From positions 2,076,001 through 2,140,000 of the forward strand of contig NZ_CP081295.1 in NCBI RefSeq assembly GCF_019711375.1: a stretch of DNA of 64,000 bases. Reading direction: 5' to 3'. This DNA comes from Qipengyuania aurantiaca. GTDB taxonomy: Bacteria > Pseudomonadota > Alphaproteobacteria > Sphingomonadales > Sphingomonadaceae. The notes below the pieces were generated by a model. That model searched no databases, was not told the origin of the DNA, and saw only the letters and a program-made list of their open reading frames with translations. Positions 1-7,467 of this stretch are shown piece after piece; position 1 is the first letter of the stretch, and each line of letters opens with the position of its first letter. The position numbers and the translations under genes are program-made.

Positions 1-2
1 AG

Positions 3-884
3 GCTCTGACGGCCGCTGGGCTGCAGTACGGTCTCGAATTCTCCCTGCGGAAAGGCGAATTTTTCCTGGAGATACCGGCCAACGCCGATGAAGAGCGGTA
101 TCGCGCCGTGCTGCCGGAACTGACGCGAGCCACTATCAGCATCGTGCGAGGGGCCACCAGCGTCGATGCAGCCGGACTTTATGGCGGGTATTGGTTCGAG
201 GCCGAATTCTACTGCACCGCCGGGTGGCCCGTTCGCAACTCTGCCGGCACGGAGGGGCTTCTCACCGCCGGCCATTGTGGCCCTCCCTATGAGATGAATT
301 TCTCATGGAACAGCGAGCGTCCGATCCTGGCACCGGCATGGGCACGTAAGGACGAATTGCGCGGTTACCAAACACTAGACCATGCCATGTATCCATTGGG
401 GCGGCACACGACGACGCGGGTCATAAATATCGAGAACAACAGGGTTTATCGCGGCGAAACGAATACCGTCCCGGGCATTGTTACGGCATTCTACGAGATC
501 GCCAGTCCGCGCCAGCCGGCTCGCGGCCAATATCTCTGCAAGATGGGTTCGACGACGGGGCTAACCTGCGGCATTGTTGCCGACCTCAATTTCAATGGCG
601 ACGGGCAATGGAATGTCGTCAAGGTTAGCCAATCCGCGCAAAGGCATATTGCCGAAGGCGGGGATAGCGGCGGCCCCGTTTTTTCGTGGAGTTCAGATGG
701 CTCGATGGTGCATCCGATCGGTATCATGAAGCGTACCGCACGCGTGAATGACCAAGTTTGCCGGAACAGCAGCACCACAGCTTCGAACAACACGACGTGC
801 TATTTCACGTTTATCCCGCTTACGACAATCCGTGCTTACGACCCCTTTCAGGTCAATACGGTAGACGGGTTTCGTTCGCCATGA
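3..884 (+). CDS. Secreted S1-family (chymotrypsin-fold) serine protease, 5' end outside the window
   Basis: The frame is already open at the first complete codon (position 3), so the true start lies upstream; the GTG at 108 is internal. The catalytic triad is readable: His in LLTAGHCG (codon 273), Asp in TLDHAMYP (codon 378) and Ser in GGDSGGPVF (codon 666). The GDSGGP signature and several Cys residues fit an exported alpha-lytic/trypsin-like endopeptidase. The residues before the His region may be the end of a prodomain. The stop overlaps the start of the next gene (ATGA at 881-884), which suggests translational coupling to a lipoprotein. The substrate is unknown. The family call is secure; the subfamily is inferred. 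Confidence 0.88.
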   Translation, partial: ALTAAGLQYGLEFSLRKGEFFLEIPANADEERYRAVLPELTRATISIVRGATSVDAAGLYGGYWFEAEFYCTAGWPVRNSAGTEGLLTAGHCGPPYEMNFSWNSERPILAPAWARKDELRGYQTLDHAMYPLGRHTTTRVINIENNRVYRGETNTVPGIVTAFYEIASPRQPARGQYLCKMGSTTGLTCGIVADLNFNGDGQWNVVKVSQSAQRHIAEGGDSGGPVFSWSSDGSMVHPIGIMKRTARVNDQVCRNSSTTASNNTTCYFTFIPLTTIRAYDPFQVNTVDGFRSP

Positions 885-1315
885 GGCCTGTCGTTCCCGT
901 TTCAGCGCTATCGCTTGCTCTCGCGATATCCCTTTCTGCCTGTACGCAGCCGGGCACCGGAGCTGCGCAAACTCCAGTTCCGGTCATGGCCGATTACGAT
1001 CAATCTTTCGATGCTATCGCCTTCTCGGGAACACTGCGACGTAACGAAGAGTGCATCGTTCTGATCGGATCGGACGGAACGCGGTATGTGCCGGTTTTTC
1101 GTACGACGGCAGACGCGACCGAATTGGCCCGCAGGTTCGATTTGGCCGGCGGTGAGAGGGTTACGGTCAATGGGATGAACCGGTTTCCAAGCGATGGACC
1201 CGGTGCCGAAAAATTTCGCCCCTGGGCAGAGTGCGGGGGTCACTTTTTTACGTATGGCGGTATCGATCGCGAATGGAGCAAACCTCCCCGCCCCGTTAAC
1301 GCGCCGGAAGGATAA
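881..1315 (+). CDS. Small lipoprotein of unknown function coupled to the serine protease
   Basis: A 144-residue protein starting at the ATG at 881, which overlaps the protease stop by four bases. The N-terminus is a lipoprotein signal peptide: Arg at position 2, a hydrophobic Val/Ala/Leu stretch and the lipobox LSAC with Cys21. The mature part has a hydrophilic region (CIVLIGSDG, VNGMNRFPSD) and one further pair of Cys residues (EECIV and AECGG), possibly disulphide-bonded in the periplasm. I do not recognise the family. The overlap implies it is made in fixed proportion to the protease and may be a partner or inhibitor; that is only inference. A longer upstream start would read through the protease gene in another frame and is not favoured. 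Confidence 0.75.
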   Translation: MRPVVPVSALSLALAISLSACTQPGTGAAQTPVPVMADYDQSFDAIAFSGTLRRNEECIVLIGSDGTRYVPVFRTTADATELARRFDLAGGERVTVNGMNRFPSDGPGAEKFRPWAECGGHFFTYGGIDREWSKPPRPVNAPEG

Positions 1316-1731
1316 GGTTCGAGGTTTTGCGCTCCTGTAACAGGTGGCGGGTGGTGAAGCTTCGTTGGTTAGGGCGGGAACGAAACCCTCTTCTTTCTTG
1401 GGCCTATTTCAGTTCGCTCGACTGGCCGGGCTTGGGCAGTACGCGGGTCAAGATGATTGGCCGAAGTCGAGGCTTGGGTCCGGTATTCGCCATTCAGCTG
1501 ATCTGGCGTTGTCTGTCCTACTTCGGATCGGCTGATTAATGACATCTCATGACTATCGCTGAAATTCCTCTCTTTTATCCTCACTCTTGCCGCCCCATCG
1601 ACTTACGGAATTTTCGTTCTCAAGACCGTGCTCCATGCGCTCCATCCTGTCGGGCCCGCCGCCTGCCGTTCCAACCGGTGTCCAACACTTCGCACTTGCG
1701 AAATGGGCGCGCAGGCGCAAAGGCGGTGGCC
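1316..1731. other. 416-base stretch without a convincing gene
   Basis: Only short frames without ribosome binding sites are present. The frame of the downstream lysK gene is open back to 1549, but residues before the ATG at 1732 do not resemble the synthetase. Bases 1611-1648 match a stretch at 59157-59194 in 31 of 38 positions. A short palindrome (ttcgcacttgcgaa) lies about 40 bases before lysK. The segment probably carries the lysK promoter. Confidence 0.6.
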
Positions 1732-3360
1732 ATGAGCATGAACGATCTGATCACCGCCGCACGTGTGTCCAAGGCCTGGCCCTTCCAGGAGGCGCAGCGG
1801 CTGCTCAAACGCTATCCCGATGGCGCGAAGCCCGACGGCAGCCCGGTGCTGTTCGAGACCGGCTATGGCCCCAGCGGCCTGCCGCATATCGGCACCTTCC
1901 AGGAGGTGCTGCGCACCACGCTCGTGCGCCGCGCGTTCGAGGCGATGATCGGGGCGAAGCCGGAAGACGGCAAGACGCGCCTCGTCGCCTTCTCCGACGA
2001 CATGGACGGCCTGCGCAAGGTGCCCGACAACGTGCCCAACCAGGCGCTGCTCGAGGCGAACCTGCACCTGCCGCTCTCCCGCGTGCCAGACCCGTTCGAG
2101 AAGGGGCACGAGAGCTTCGCGGCGCATAACAACGCCATGCTGCGCGCCTTCCTCGACCGCTTCGGATTCCAGTACGAATTCGTCGCCGCGAGCGACATGT
2201 ACAATTCGGGCCGTTTCGACGAGGCGCTGCGCCAGGTCCTGCGCAAGAACCAGGACATCCTCGACATCATGCTGCCCACTCTGCGCGAGGAGCGGCGCAA
2301 GACCTATTCGCCGATCCTGCCGATCTCGCCCACCACGGGCCGCGTGCTGCAGGTGCCGGTGGAGGTCGTCGATGCCGAAGCCGGCACGATCCGCTTCACC
2401 GACGAGGATGGCACGCAGGTCGAGCAGTCCGCGCTCGGCGGCATGAGCAAGCTGCAGTGGAAGGTCGACTGGGCGATGCGCTGGTACGCGCTCGGCGTCG
2501 ATTACGAGATGTACGGCAAGGACCTGACCGACAGCGGCGTGCAGTCGGGCAAGATCGTCAAGGTGCTGGGCGGCCGCAAGCCCGAAGGCCTGATCTACGA
2601 GATGTTCCTCGACCAGAACGGCGAGAAGATCTCCAAGTCCAAGGGCAACGGCCTCTCGATCGAGGAATGGCTGCAATACGGCAGCGAGGAGAGCCTCGGC
2701 TTCTACATCTTCCCCAATCCCAAGAGCGCCAAGCAACTGCACGTCGGGGTGATCCCGCGCGCTGTGGACGATTACTGGCAATTCCGCGAACGGCTGGAGG
2801 AGCAGGAGCTCGACAAGCAGCTCGGCAATCCCGTGTGGCACCTGGCGCGCGCCAACGGCGGGTTCGAGGGGGCCGAGGCGCCGGGCGCGGGCGACAGCCT
2901 GCCGGTGACCTATGGCCTGCTACTCAACCTCGCCAGCGTACTGGGCGCCGAAGCGAGCGAAGAGGCGCTGCGCGACTATCTCGCCAGCTACATCGGCAGC
3001 GACGAGATCACGCCCGAACTCGACGTGCTGATCGGCACCGCGGTCGCCTATACGCGCGACTACATCGTGCCGACCCTGTCAAAGCGCGCGCCGACGGCAA
3101 ACGAGGTGGAGGCGCTGAAGGCGCTCGACGCCTATCTCGCCAAGGCGCCGGCGGACACCAGCGCCGAGGATTTGCAGACCGAAGTCTACGAAATCGGCAA
3201 GCGCGAGGAATACGGCTTTGCATCCCTGCGGGACTGGTTCAAGGCGCTTTACCAGACCCTGCTCGGCAGCGATCAGGGGCCGCGCATGGGCAGCTTCATC
3301 GCGCTCTACGGGGTGGAAAACAGCCGCAAGCTGATCGCCGAGGCGCTGGCCAAAGCCTGA
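1732..3360 (+). CDS. lysK: Class I lysyl-tRNA synthetase
   Basis: A 542-residue class I LysRS (LysU/LysK archaeal type), which charges tRNA-Lys with lysine in the cytoplasm. The HIGH-type signature is GPSGLPHIGTF near residues 46-56 and the KMSKS-type signature is KISKSKGNG near residue 299, both in the expected places for a Rossmann-fold class I enzyme. Many alphaproteobacteria use this form in place of the class II enzyme; no class II gene lies in the window. The start is set at ATG 1732 (MSMNDLI), with ATG 1738 as an alternative. It appears to be transcribed alone; the next gene is convergent, with 22 bases between the stops. Confidence 0.93.
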   Translation: MSMNDLITAARVSKAWPFQEAQRLLKRYPDGAKPDGSPVLFETGYGPSGLPHIGTFQEVLRTTLVRRAFEAMIGAKPEDGKTRLVAFSDDMDGLRKVPDNVPNQALLEANLHLPLSRVPDPFEKGHESFAAHNNAMLRAFLDRFGFQYEFVAASDMYNSGRFDEALRQVLRKNQDILDIMLPTLREERRKTYSPILPISPTTGRVLQVPVEVVDAEAGTIRFTDEDGTQVEQSALGGMSKLQWKVDWAMRWYALGVDYEMYGKDLTDSGVQSGKIVKVLGGRKPEGLIYEMFLDQNGEKISKSKGNGLSIEEWLQYGSEESLGFYIFPNPKSAKQLHVGVIPRAVDDYWQFRERLEEQELDKQLGNPVWHLARANGGFEGAEAPGAGDSLPVTYGLLLNLASVLGAEASEEALRDYLASYIGSDEITPELDVLIGTAVAYTRDYIVPTLSKRAPTANEVEALKALDAYLAKAPADTSAEDLQTEVYEIGKREEYGFASLRDWFKALYQTLLGSDQGPRMGSFIALYGVENSRKLIAEALAKA

Positions 3361-3382
3361 CTGCGCGGCCTGTGGGGTCGGG

Positions 3383-4051
3383 TCAGACGTGCTTGCGCGT
3401 GCGGTACCATTTGGTGAGCACGTATTTCGAACCCTCGATCACAGGCGTGCCGGCGTGCATCGTGTCCTCGTTCGGCGTGCCGTCGGGCTTGGCGTTGTTC
3501 CAGATCAGGAGCACGCCGGGCTTGGGTTCGATCGAGGCGCCGACATGGGTGAAATGGGTGTGCCCGCCCTGCGGCACGCGGTTGAGGAAGGCCATGGCCG
3601 TCCAGCACCGCTGGCCGCCGCGTTTGCGTTCCATCTTCCAGTATTCCTGGTCGGTGTAGAACCAGTCGTTATGCGGCTTGAATTCCTGCCCCGGCAGATA
3701 GCGCTGGCCCTGGATCGCCTCGCCGGTCATCGGGTTCATGCCGAGCAGGTCGTCGATCCGGCGCGAGATGCCTTTCACAAAGGGATCCTGCGGGTTGAAA
3801 TTGCCCGAGTAGGAGGTGCGGAACTTCTCGATATAGGCGGTTTCGTGCAGCTCGCTCGGCCGTGCAACCACATCGATCATGGTGATGAACCGGCGGCATT
3901 CCTCGGGCGTGAGGAAATTCGCTACGGCGAAAATCTCCGCCTTGTCGGTGGGCACCTTGTAGATGCTCTCGTCGGCTTCCAGCCGCTTGCGCACCTGTGC
4001 GCCGATACGTTTAAGAGCGTCTTGGTCGGGAATCACGGCAATCTTGGTCAT
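3383..4051 (-). CDS. 2-oxoglutarate/Fe(II)-dependent oxygenase, prolyl 4-hydroxylase type
   Basis: A 222-residue protein with the double-stranded beta-helix signature of the P4Hc family. The iron ligands are readable as H127 and D129 in PHNDW and a distal H199 in DTMHAG, with K209 or K214 available to bind 2-oxoglutarate. The segment RVPQGGHTHFTHVG and the following PKPGVLLIWNN are typical of bacterial prolyl-4-hydroxylase homologues. The reaction would be hydroxylation of a peptidyl proline or another substrate, with decarboxylation of 2-oxoglutarate. The start at MTKIAVI is preferred over a longer frame that extends to 4087 and overlaps the promoter region of the divergent cytochrome gene. 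The substrate cannot be told. Confidence 0.87.
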   Translation of the reverse strand: MTKIAVIPDQDALKRIGAQVRKRLEADESIYKVPTDKAEIFAVANFLTPEECRRFITMIDVVARPSELHETAYIEKFRTSYSGNFNPQDPFVKGISRRIDDLLGMNPMTGEAIQGQRYLPGQEFKPHNDWFYTDQEYWKMERKRGGQRCWTAMAFLNRVPQGGHTHFTHVGASIEPKPGVLLIWNNAKPDGTPNEDTMHAGTPVIEGSKYVLTKWYRTRKHV

Positions 4052-4161
4052 GGACACTAGTGTTAGCGTTGCCGCGCGCCGCTGCAAGCAGGCATCTTGT
4101 GCGAATTGCGCCAGCCGCTAGATTCGCCGCCACAAGGATACGGGACGGGAGGCACCCAAAC

Positions 4162-4722
4162 ATGACCGATACGACTGCTGCACGCCGCTATTCGCTGGGC
4201 GCGATGATTTTCCACTGGGTGATCGCAATTGCGGTCATCGTGAACTGGCGGCTTGCCGAAAACGCCGAGCATGCCGAGGCGATGGAAGACAAGATGGCCA
4301 TCTTCGCCGATCACAAGGCGCTGGGCATCCTGATCTTGGCTCTCACCCTCGGACGGCTCTTCTGGCGCTGGACCCACCCGGTTCCGCCGCTGCCCTCCGA
4401 CCTTGCCAAGTGGGAAGCGACACTCGCCCGAGCGGTCCACATCATTTTCTACGTCCTGCTGATCGGGCTGCCGCTGGGCGGCTGGTTCGCCAACTCGCTG
4501 GCGGGGCGTGAGATCGACATGTTCGGCTTCTTCACCATTCCCCCACTGCCGCTGGGCGAGAATGGCGATCTGGCGAAGTCGATCTTCGGGCTGCACGCGA
4601 CCGGTGGCTCGCTCTTCATCTACCTCATCGCGCTGCATATTCTGGGCGCGCTGAAGCACACCTTCTTCGACAAGAACGGCGGCATCTTCCGCATGCTGCC
4701 CTTCGGAAAGGTCCCGGGCTGA
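4162..4722 (+). CDS. Cytochrome b561 family di-haem membrane protein
   Basis: A 186-residue inner-membrane protein with four hydrophobic segments: near residues 12-28, 48-64, 91-113 and 147-170. His residues sit in or beside these helices (IFHWVIA, ADHKALG, AVHIIFY, GLHATGG, IALHILG), as expected for the two b-type haems of bacterial CybB proteins, which move electrons from quinol, for example to superoxide. The start at MTDTTAA has gggagg about ten bases upstream. It is divergent from the oxygenase gene and single. The electron acceptor is not evident. Confidence 0.88.
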   Translation: MTDTTAARRYSLGAMIFHWVIAIAVIVNWRLAENAEHAEAMEDKMAIFADHKALGILILALTLGRLFWRWTHPVPPLPSDLAKWEATLARAVHIIFYVLLIGLPLGGWFANSLAGREIDMFGFFTIPPLPLGENGDLAKSIFGLHATGGSLFIYLIALHILGALKHTFFDKNGGIFRMLPFGKVPG

Positions 4723-4726
4723 CACG

Positions 4727-4756
4727 AAAAGCCCCCGCCGATCGCTCGGCGGGGGC
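4727..4756 (-). terminator. Intrinsic terminator of the RcnB-type gene
   Basis: A perfect 11-base inverted repeat, gcccccgccga / tcggcgggggc, with a 4-base loop. Read on the minus strand it is followed by tttt, so it ends transcripts of the minus-strand gene that stops at 4804. It could slow plus-strand transcripts from cytochrome b561 too, but lacks a T-run in that direction. Confidence 0.8.
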
Positions 4757-4803
4757 ACTTGGCGCTCGCGGTCCACTCTCACGCCGCGAACGGCAATTCT
4801 GAG

Positions 4804-5793
4804 TTACCAGAAGAAGTCGTAAATCACGTCGACCACTTCGCCGCTGTAGATATCGACCAGCAGCACGTCGTCGTAATAGCGGACCCAGCGATAGGGGCCG
4901 TAGACCTCGGGCAGGCGATAGTGCCAGGGATCGTTGATCCAGTAGCGGCTGCCGAAGAACAGGTTGCCGAGACGGAACCCGATGTTCAGGCGGCGATAGC
5001 GGTAATCACGATAGGGCGCGTAATAGCGGCCGATGCGATAGATGTGGCGGTTCGAATGGCGATAATCTCGCCAGTTGTAGCGCCGGTCCGCGCGCCAGCG
5101 GCGCTCGCTCCACCGGTTGTATTCATGCCAGCGGCGGCCGTCGTAATAGCGGGCACGCCGATCGGAACGATGTTCGCTGCGCTTGCCGTCGCGATAGCCG
5201 TCCCGATAGGATTCGCGGCTCTGGCGCCGGTCTTCGCGGGCGTCGGCACGACGCTCGTCGCGGCGACCTTCGCGATAACCGTCACGGCGTGCGTCGCGAT
5301 AGCTACGGTTGCGATCTCCGGTGTAGGTCCGGTCGCGATCGGCACGGCGGTCGCTGCGGTTCCAGTCACGGCCCGAGCGCTCCTGCGCCCGGTCGGCGCG
5401 GCGGTCGCTGCGGTTCCACTCGCGGCCCGCGCGCTCCTGCCGACGCTCGGCAGCGACGCGTTCGGCAGCGCGGCGGATCGACTCGTTGCCCTGCGGACGG
5501 CGGTTTTCGCTACGGTCGGCGCGGCGTTCCTGACGGCGTTCGGAGCGCTGCTCTTGCCTGCGCTCGGAACGCTGTTCCTGGCGGCGTTCACCGCGCTGTT
5601 CCTGCCGGCGTTCGGAGCGGCGCTCCTGCTTGCGTTCGCCCCGTCGTTCGGAGCGGCGGTCGTCGCGGTCGCGCTGGCTGCGTTGTTCGGCAGCCGCTTC
5701 CGCAGCAGAGGCCGCGGTGGGCAGGGCAGTGGTCGCCATCGCAATTGCAAGGGCGCCCAGCGCGCTGCCTTTCATCAGCTTTATAAGTGTCAT
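4804..5793 (-). CDS. Exported RcnB-type protein with long Arg/Glu-rich repeat region
   Basis: A 329-residue protein with a signal peptide at residues 1-30 (hydrophobic ALGALAIAMA, then ASAAEA). Residues of about 32-230 are extremely rich in Arg, Glu, Gln and Asp, with copies of an eight-residue unit like ERRQEQRS and two copies of a WNRSDRRADR block. The C-terminal 60 residues (NDPWHYRLPEVYGPYRWVRY, then DDVLLVDIYSGEVVDVIY) match the RcnB family domain, known from a periplasmic protein of nickel and cobalt homeostasis in enterics. Here the metal role is unproven. The start at MTLIKLM puts the signal peptide at the N-terminus; a longer frame to 5868 adds 25 unlikely residues. A terminator follows the gene. 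Confidence 0.82.
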   Translation of the reverse strand: MTLIKLMKGSALGALAIAMATTALPTAASAAEAAAEQRSQRDRDDRRSERRGERKQERRSERRQEQRGERRQEQRSERRQEQRSERRQERRADRSENRRPQGNESIRRAAERVAAERRQERAGREWNRSDRRADRAQERSGRDWNRSDRRADRDRTYTGDRNRSYRDARRDGYREGRRDERRADAREDRRQSRESYRDGYRDGKRSEHRSDRRARYYDGRRWHEYNRWSERRWRADRRYNWRDYRHSNRHIYRIGRYYAPYRDYRYRRLNIGFRLGNLFFGSRYWINDPWHYRLPEVYGPYRWVRYYDDVLLVDIYSGEVVDVIYDFFW

Positions 5794-5904
5794 GGAGCGT
5801 GTCCTTCTCGGCTTGGTCAGCCGCTCCACACCTGCGGCTTTGTCTGTCGATGTCGCACTTTGTATCACAGCGTCCTGACCCCTGTCTGAACCGGCTCGTC
5901 GACC

Positions 5905-5940
5905 TCACGTTCATATTTCTGATTACTAGCCTGAACGTGA
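5905..5940. promoter_or_regulatory. Perfect 9-base inverted repeat in a divergent promoter region
   Basis: TCACGTTCA and TGAACGTGA are exact reverse complements separated by 18 bases. The element lies between the divergent RcnB-type gene (start 5793) and the flavoprotein gene (start 5971), ending 30 bases before the latter. Such spacing suits a dimeric regulator. The GTTCA core also occurs in the promoters near 48.4-51 kb. The binding protein is unknown. Confidence 0.5.
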
Positions 5941-5970
5941 ACCCTATCCCATGCCGCGCGTTCGGGTGGG

Positions 5971-6540
5971 ATGGAGCATACACTCGCCTCGGTCCGTCAG
6001 GACTTGCTGGACCGCATGACCATCGCCGCGCAGGACCGGCATTCGCCCATGCACACGCCCGTCGTCGCCACTGCCGATGCCGATGCTCGGATCATGGTGC
6101 TGCGCGATTTCGACGCGGAAGACTGGACGCTGCGCTTCCACACCGACCGGCGCGCGCCGAAGGTGGGCGTGATCGGCGATGGTTCGCCAGTTGGCGTGCT
6201 CCTCTACGACCGCGAGGAGAAGGTGCAGATCCGCTGCCGGGGCCGGGGCTGGATCGAAGAGGACACCGCGCTCGCCGACACGAGCTGGAAGGAAAGCGAT
6301 GCCTTCGCACGCCGCTGCTATTTGGGCGCGCCGCCAGGAGAGCCGCGGGATGAGCCCTCTAGCGGCTTACCCGACTGGATTGAAGGCCAGCGCCCGACCG
6401 AGGAGCAACTTGAGCCCGCTCGGATCAATTTCGCCGTGCTTATCGTGGAGATCGAAGAAGCGGACTGGTATTACCTGTCGAACAGTGGCCATCGACGTGC
6501 GCTGATCGACCGTGACGGCGGACGGTGGATCACACCTTAA
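5971..6540 (+). CDS. Pyridoxamine 5'-phosphate oxidase-like FMN-binding protein
   Basis: A 189-residue protein resembling the Alr4036-type PNPOx-like split-barrel flavoproteins. The N-terminal part (PVVATADADARIMVLRDFD, then LRFHTDRRAPKV) is the FMN-binding core and the end (ISNSGHRRA-like LSNSGHRRALIDR) resembles the phosphate-binding tail of the fold. The family binds FMN and often handles small-molecule redox reactions or haem; true pyridoxamine phosphate oxidase activity is doubtful. The start is the ATG at 5971. It lies upstream of a co-directional LacI-like gene with 75 bases between. A divergent promoter region with a 9-base inverted repeat precedes it. Confidence 0.78.
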   Translation: MEHTLASVRQDLLDRMTIAAQDRHSPMHTPVVATADADARIMVLRDFDAEDWTLRFHTDRRAPKVGVIGDGSPVGVLLYDREEKVQIRCRGRGWIEEDTALADTSWKESDAFARRCYLGAPPGEPRDEPSSGLPDWIEGQRPTEEQLEPARINFAVLIVEIEEADWYYLSNSGHRRALIDRDGGRWITP

Positions 6541-6615
6541 CTATGCGAACCGCACGGTTTTGTTAAGAATGGCGCGGTATTGTGCTTCACCAGGGTAATT
6601 GCAGGACAAGACAAC

Positions 6616-7452
6616 GTGACAAGGCCATCCGGACGCATCCTCATGCTGTTCGACAACATGAATCGCGACTATGTTTCCCGCCTCCATTCGGGCGCAAGCC
6701 GCGAGGCCGACGCAGTCGGGCTGCAGCTGCAGATCGAAAACATCCATGCAACCGACAGCAAAGCGGAAAGCTTTGTGGACGATCCGGTCATCGCGGGTGT
6801 GATCCTGACCGCCCCCTTGTGCGATGACCGCCATGTCATGCTGCAGATCGAGAAGCGGGACCTTCCCTTCGCGCGAATCGCCTCGATGCTCGATCCGGGC
6901 CGCGGCATCACCGTTGCCATGGACGAGTACGATGCCGCCCGCTCGGTCACTGCGCTGTTGCTCGAAGCCGGACATCGCCGCGTCGGCATTATCCGTGGGC
7001 CGCGCTCGCACCTTTCGAGCATGCGGCGCTATAACGGCTTCACCGCCGCGCTGGGATCCAAGGGCGTGAAACTAGTCCCATCGCTGGTCGCGGAAGGAGA
7101 TTACACGCGCAAAGGTGGCGAAGAGGCCGGCGCGAGACTGCTGGCGGCGAAGCCCACGGCCATCTTTGCCAGCAACGACGCAATGGCTGCCGGACTTGCC
7201 GATGCGGCCCGCAAGGCCTCGCTTTCCGTGCCCCGCGATGTGTCGATTGTCGGGTTCGACGACGATCCCATCGCCAAAAGCATGCATCCGCCGCTCACTT
7301 CGGTTCGCCAGCCGCTGGAAGACATGGGCGCGGCAGCGTGCAAGCTGCTGGCCGGGCGCATGGTCGGCCGCGGTTCGGGCAAAGCGCATACGGATGTGCC
7401 TTTCGAGCTGGTCGAACGTGCCTCGATCGCGCCACCCGGCGCCGCAGGCTGA
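6616..7452 (+). CDS. LacI/PurR-type ligand-binding domain protein without DNA-binding domain
   Basis: A 278-residue protein starting at GTG 6616 with agga seven bases upstream. The whole length corresponds to the periplasmic-binding-protein-like sensor domain of LacI family regulators: RILMLFDN strand 1, TVAMDEYDAARSVTALLL, AGHRRVGIIRGP, AIFASNDAMAAGL, VPRDVSIVGFDDDP and PLTSVRQPLEDMG. The usual 60-residue helix-turn-helix and hinge at the N-terminus are missing, and the 75 bases between the preceding stop and this start cannot encode them in any frame. No export signal is visible. It may be a truncated regulator, a ligand-responsive partner of another protein, or a decayed gene. A TTG at 6580 or ATG at 6643 are other possible starts. 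Confidence 0.8.
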   Translation: MTRPSGRILMLFDNMNRDYVSRLHSGASREADAVGLQLQIENIHATDSKAESFVDDPVIAGVILTAPLCDDRHVMLQIEKRDLPFARIASMLDPGRGITVAMDEYDAARSVTALLLEAGHRRVGIIRGPRSHLSSMRRYNGFTAALGSKGVKLVPSLVAEGDYTRKGGEEAGARLLAAKPTAIFASNDAMAAGLADAARKASLSVPRDVSIVGFDDDPIAKSMHPPLTSVRQPLEDMGAAACKLLAGRMVGRGSGKAHTDVPFELVERASIAPPGAAG

Positions 7453-7467
7453 CAGCCGCGCCGCCGG

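Noticed and set aside
758..880. Extended N-terminus for the lipoprotein
   Set aside because: It would place 41 charged residues before a perfect lipoprotein signal peptide and overlap the protease gene in another frame; the ATG at 881 is the natural start.
1327..1584. Several 60-70 codon frames between the lipoprotein gene and lysK
   Set aside because: They overlap each other on both strands, lack ribosome binding sites and show no family motifs.
5300..5700. Short tandem-like units suggesting a CRISPR or minisatellite
   Set aside because: The units are imperfect, in frame with a coding sequence and explained by the Arg/Glu-rich region of the RcnB-type protein; spacers are not unique DNA.
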